Assembly: GCA_905215835.1 (NCBI GenBank)
Contig: CAJMRR010000118.1
Location: 1 to 6,566 of the forward strand
Direction: 5' to 3'
Length of the DNA stretch: 6,566 bases
DNA from: an uncultured bacterium
GTDB lineage: Bacteria; Actinomycetota; Coriobacteriia; Coriobacteriales; Coriobacteriaceae
Each line of letters starts with the position of its first letter. Position 1 is the stretch's first letter. This document shows, one piece after another, positions 4,153 to 6,566 of the stretch. The notes beneath the pieces are model-generated. The model worked only from the letters and a program-made list of their open reading frames with translations. It was not told where the DNA came from and ran no database searches. The translations under genes and the position numbers were made by a program.

Positions 4153-6566
4153 ATGACCGAACACCATGCCATCAGCCGCCGAGCGTTTACGCTGGGCCTA
4201 GGGCTTGCGGCGTTGTCACCACTTGCAAGCCTGCCCGAAACCGCAGCGCCGGGCATTCCCCTGCGAGCGGCATTTGCAGACAACACACCCGCACCGTCGG
4301 ACAGCCTCGACAATTTCGTCATTCGCCTTCGCCCCGCGGGCTATTTTCGCACCGCGAGCGTCAACCAAGACGGCAACGTTCGCGGCAACGTCTGCCACCT
4401 GTTTAACGACGGCACGTCCAGCAAGCTCATCCTTGAGAACGTAACGACCAAGAATGACGATACAAACTGGTATGCTATCCGCACCTTGCTCAATTTCGAA
4501 GAGCATAAAAAGACGGGCTACAGCATTTGGTCGGTCGACGACGACTCGGACAAAGACGGAAAGGTCATCCACGTATGGGGCGGCGAGTATGACAACAAGC
4601 CCAGCCGTGCTTTTGCGTTCGAGCGTCAATCAAACGGAACCTATATCATCCGAGACCGCACGGTCGAGAAAGAAACCGAGAAAAAAGACATTAAGTACCT
4701 GGCAATAGAATCGAACGGCAAAGACCAGGACAACAATAAGATCTGCCATAAGAGTAAGAGTAAGAGCATTCCGTGGGAGCTCGAGCTTGTCGGTTACGAC
4801 ATGAAAAAGAACGATGCCACGGTTAGCAGCCTCGACTGGATCACGTATAGCAGCTACGTCGACGGACCATGTTGGATGAAATACGTCGACGACAACAAGT
4901 TCCTCGACGAGCTGAGCATCCCGGGTACGCACGATTCGGGCACCTGCAGCGTGGACAACGACACTGAGCCCCAATCCTCGCAAGTAAAATGCCAGCAGGA
5001 TTACATTCCCACGCAGCTGCTCGAAGGCATTCGCTATTTTGATATCCGTCTCGGAAAGGGCGACAACCCTGGCATCGACCATGGGATGTACTACCTGCTC
5101 AAAAAAGACGCGTACTTTTTGCATCTTTCCGATGTCATAGGCTACTTCAAAACGTTTTTGAACGAAAACCCGACAGAAGCGCTCATCATGCTTGTATCAC
5201 GAGGCAACGACGAGGCTACCGACGAAAGTGTTACGACGGCTTTCGCCAAGGTTTTGGACGACAACCCCAAACTGTTCTATACGTCGAGCCGAATCCCCAC
5301 GCTACACGAGGTGCGCGGAAAGATCGTTCTGCTGCGTCGATTTAGGCTCGCCGGCAACAGTGTAAGCGGCCACACGTGGGGCCTCGACCTTACCGAATGG
5401 GATGACAAGATCAAGGCTCACTCCGACAGCGCCACTATGTGTCTCGTCCAAGACGCGCGGGGCTTTGAAGCCGCGGGGGAAACAGGCGACAAAGAGCCCT
5501 ATTGCACCAAGGTATACGCCCAGGACAAGTACAAACTCACGGGAACCGACAAGCTCAGCTGGGTCGATAATGCGCTGAAGGAAACGACCGGGCGCACGCG
5601 CAACGAGGTAGATGTCGAGGACGATAACGGGGCCAAGGAGAAAGTCCTGGAGCGTTGCTGGTCTATCAACTACACCAGCTGCACGGGCTTGTCGCACGGA
5701 GGCAATCCTTTTACCTCGGCACGAGTAGTCAACGAGCATCTGTATAAGAGCCCGTACATCAATCCCAGCGGCATCGAGGATACAAAGTCAGATTACCTCA
5801 AGCACATTGGCATCATCGCATCCGACTTTGTTGATGCGGCGCTGGCCCGGAGCATCTACCAGCGCAATTACGATACGGAGCACAAGCAGACAGCTTCGTA
5901 CTATCTCCCGTACTATCTCCCGACCCGCATGCGCATGACGTACGGCGACTCGCTGAGCGATGCCTCATTCCAGGATGGCAAGACCGTTGGCGAGGGTCAT
6001 TTCCGCCTTGCCGACAGCAGCAACGCGCTCAACGCGACAGCTTCGGGCCATGCGTTTGCCATTGAATACGTGGATGTCGACGCCCTGGGCAACGAGACCG
6101 TTACGGGGCTGCAGGGCTTTGTGCCCATCGATATCGATCGACGCGCGCTGACGCCCCATTTTGAGGGACTCGAAGGCCTTAAGGCCGGCGAAGACGTGCG
6201 CGCCAAGATTGCGGCATCACTCGAGGGCAAGCTCGAAACCGATGCCTGCACGGCCCAGCTCGAGTTTGTGCACGACGCGAACGGCGCTCCGGGCACAGCA
6301 ATGGCCGAGGGCGAAACATTTGCCGCAGGAACGTACTGGGTGCGCGTGAACGGTCTCTTGGGCAACGCGGCGCAAAACTACACGCTCGCCAGCGACGGAG
6401 CCGCAAGCTTTACCGTAGCGGCCTCGGACAGTGCAGGCGGCACCGGCACCGGCAGCGGCACGGGTTCCAACGCAGGCAGCGCTGATAAGAACGGTAAGGG
6501 CAACAAGGGCAAGGGCTCGGGCGGAAAGCTCGCCGACACGGGCGACAGCTCTGGCGTTGCCGCCGG
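4153..6566 (+). CDS. Exported, wall-anchored phosphatidylinositol-specific phospholipase C, 3' end cut off
   Basis: Partial, 804 codons in view. PI-PLC cleaves phosphatidylinositol, and often GPI anchors, to diacylglycerol and cyclic inositol phosphate. Residues 1-42 look like a Tat signal (SRRAFT at 8-13, hydrophobic core, AFA before Asp43). Residues about 54-235 form an N-terminal domain of short beta-rich repeats, possibly a ricin-like beta-trefoil. The catalytic barrel covers about 245-575: IPGTHDSGTC with His260 and Asp261, FDIRLGKG with Asp297 and Arg299, DHGMYY with His310, the stretch FLNENPTEALIMLVS, and GIIASDFVD with Asp558. These correspond to His32, Asp33, Asp67, Arg69, His82 and probably Asp274 of the Bacillus enzyme; the Arg implies the metal-independent bacterial type. 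A C-terminal domain (about 600-756), a Gly/Ser then Gly/Lys linker (761-792) and LADTG (793-797) follow, suggesting sortase anchoring; the membrane tail lies outside. GGAG at 4144-4147 is 5 bases before the ATG. Confidence 0.92.
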   Translation, partial: MTEHHAISRRAFTLGLGLAALSPLASLPETAAPGIPLRAAFADNTPAPSDSLDNFVIRLRPAGYFRTASVNQDGNVRGNVCHLFNDGTSSKLILENVTTKNDDTNWYAIRTLLNFEEHKKTGYSIWSVDDDSDKDGKVIHVWGGEYDNKPSRAFAFERQSNGTYIIRDRTVEKETEKKDIKYLAIESNGKDQDNNKICHKSKSKSIPWELELVGYDMKKNDATVSSLDWITYSSYVDGPCWMKYVDDNKFLDELSIPGTHDSGTCSVDNDTEPQSSQVKCQQDYIPTQLLEGIRYFDIRLGKGDNPGIDHGMYYLLKKDAYFLHLSDVIGYFKTFLNENPTEALIMLVSRGNDEATDESVTTAFAKVLDDNPKLFYTSSRIPTLHEVRGKIVLLRRFRLAGNSVSGHTWGLDLTEWDDKIKAHSDSATMCLVQDARGFEAAGETGDKEPYCTKVYAQDKYKLTGTDKLSWVDNALKETTGRTRNEVDVEDDNGAKEKVLERCWSINYTSCTGLSHGGNPFTSARVVNEHLYKSPYINPSGIEDTKSDYLKHIGIIASDFVDAALARSIYQRNYDTEHKQTASYYLPYYLPTRMRMTYGDSLSDASFQDGKTVGEGHFRLADSSNALNATASGHAFAIEYVDVDALGNETVTGLQGFVPIDIDRRALTPHFEGLEGLKAGEDVRAKIAASLEGKLETDACTAQLEFVHDANGAPGTAMAEGETFAAGTYWVRVNGLLGNAAQNYTLASDGAASFTVAASDSAGGTGTGSGTGSNAGSADKNGKGNKGKGSGGKLADTGDSSGVAA

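Noticed and set aside
4216..5739. Several minus-strand frames of 137-164 codons across the PI-PLC gene
   Set aside because: They are antisense to a continuous frame with catalytic PI-PLC motifs and show no recognisable start signals.

Overview
The window looks like chromosome from a GC-rich gut actinobacterium of the Coriobacteriia, most likely Collinsella or a close relative. This is inferred from the codon use, the folD/fchA pair, a C69 dipeptidase opening MPCTTILVGK, and a class-E-like LAxTG sorting motif. The genus is not proven by anything in the sequence. Five protein genes are visible, two of them cut by the window edges. No rRNA, tRNA, CRISPR array or transposase gene was seen.

Left half, minus strand: a C69-family dipeptidase runs off the left edge (947 to 1). 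Upstream of it is a 355-bp gene-free stretch dominated by a 238-bp element with 35-bp perfect inverted-repeat ends and a nested 17-bp hairpin. That hairpin probably ends the next transcription unit, the two-gene operon fchA-folD (2792 to 1303), which converts one-carbon tetrahydrofolate intermediates. This FolD lacks the Lys and Gln of the usual cyclohydrolase site, so the adjacent FchA probably supplies that step.

Middle: a 460-bp divergent intergenic region (2793-3252) holds the putative operon promoter and a leader hairpin on the minus strand. On the plus strand it holds two identical 19-bp repeats and a perfect 12-bp-stem terminator with no obvious gene in front of it, which makes a candidate small RNA or leader attenuator.

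Right half, plus strand: a small lipoprotein of unknown role (3253-3846) is followed by its own terminator. After a regulated-looking promoter with a perfect dyad over the -10 box comes a large exported enzyme (4153 to beyond 6566). It has a Tat signal, an N-terminal possibly beta-trefoil domain, a bacterial phosphatidylinositol-specific phospholipase C barrel with all recognised catalytic residues, a C-terminal domain, a Gly/Ser/Lys linker and an LADTG sorting motif. It is probably a cell-wall-anchored PI/GPI-cleaving surface enzyme.

The observations most worth following are the long inverted-repeat element, whose mismatches become G-U pairs only in minus-strand RNA; the FolD/FchA division of labour; the wall-anchored PI-PLC with its operator-like dyad; and the orphan terminator with the paired 19-bp repeats.
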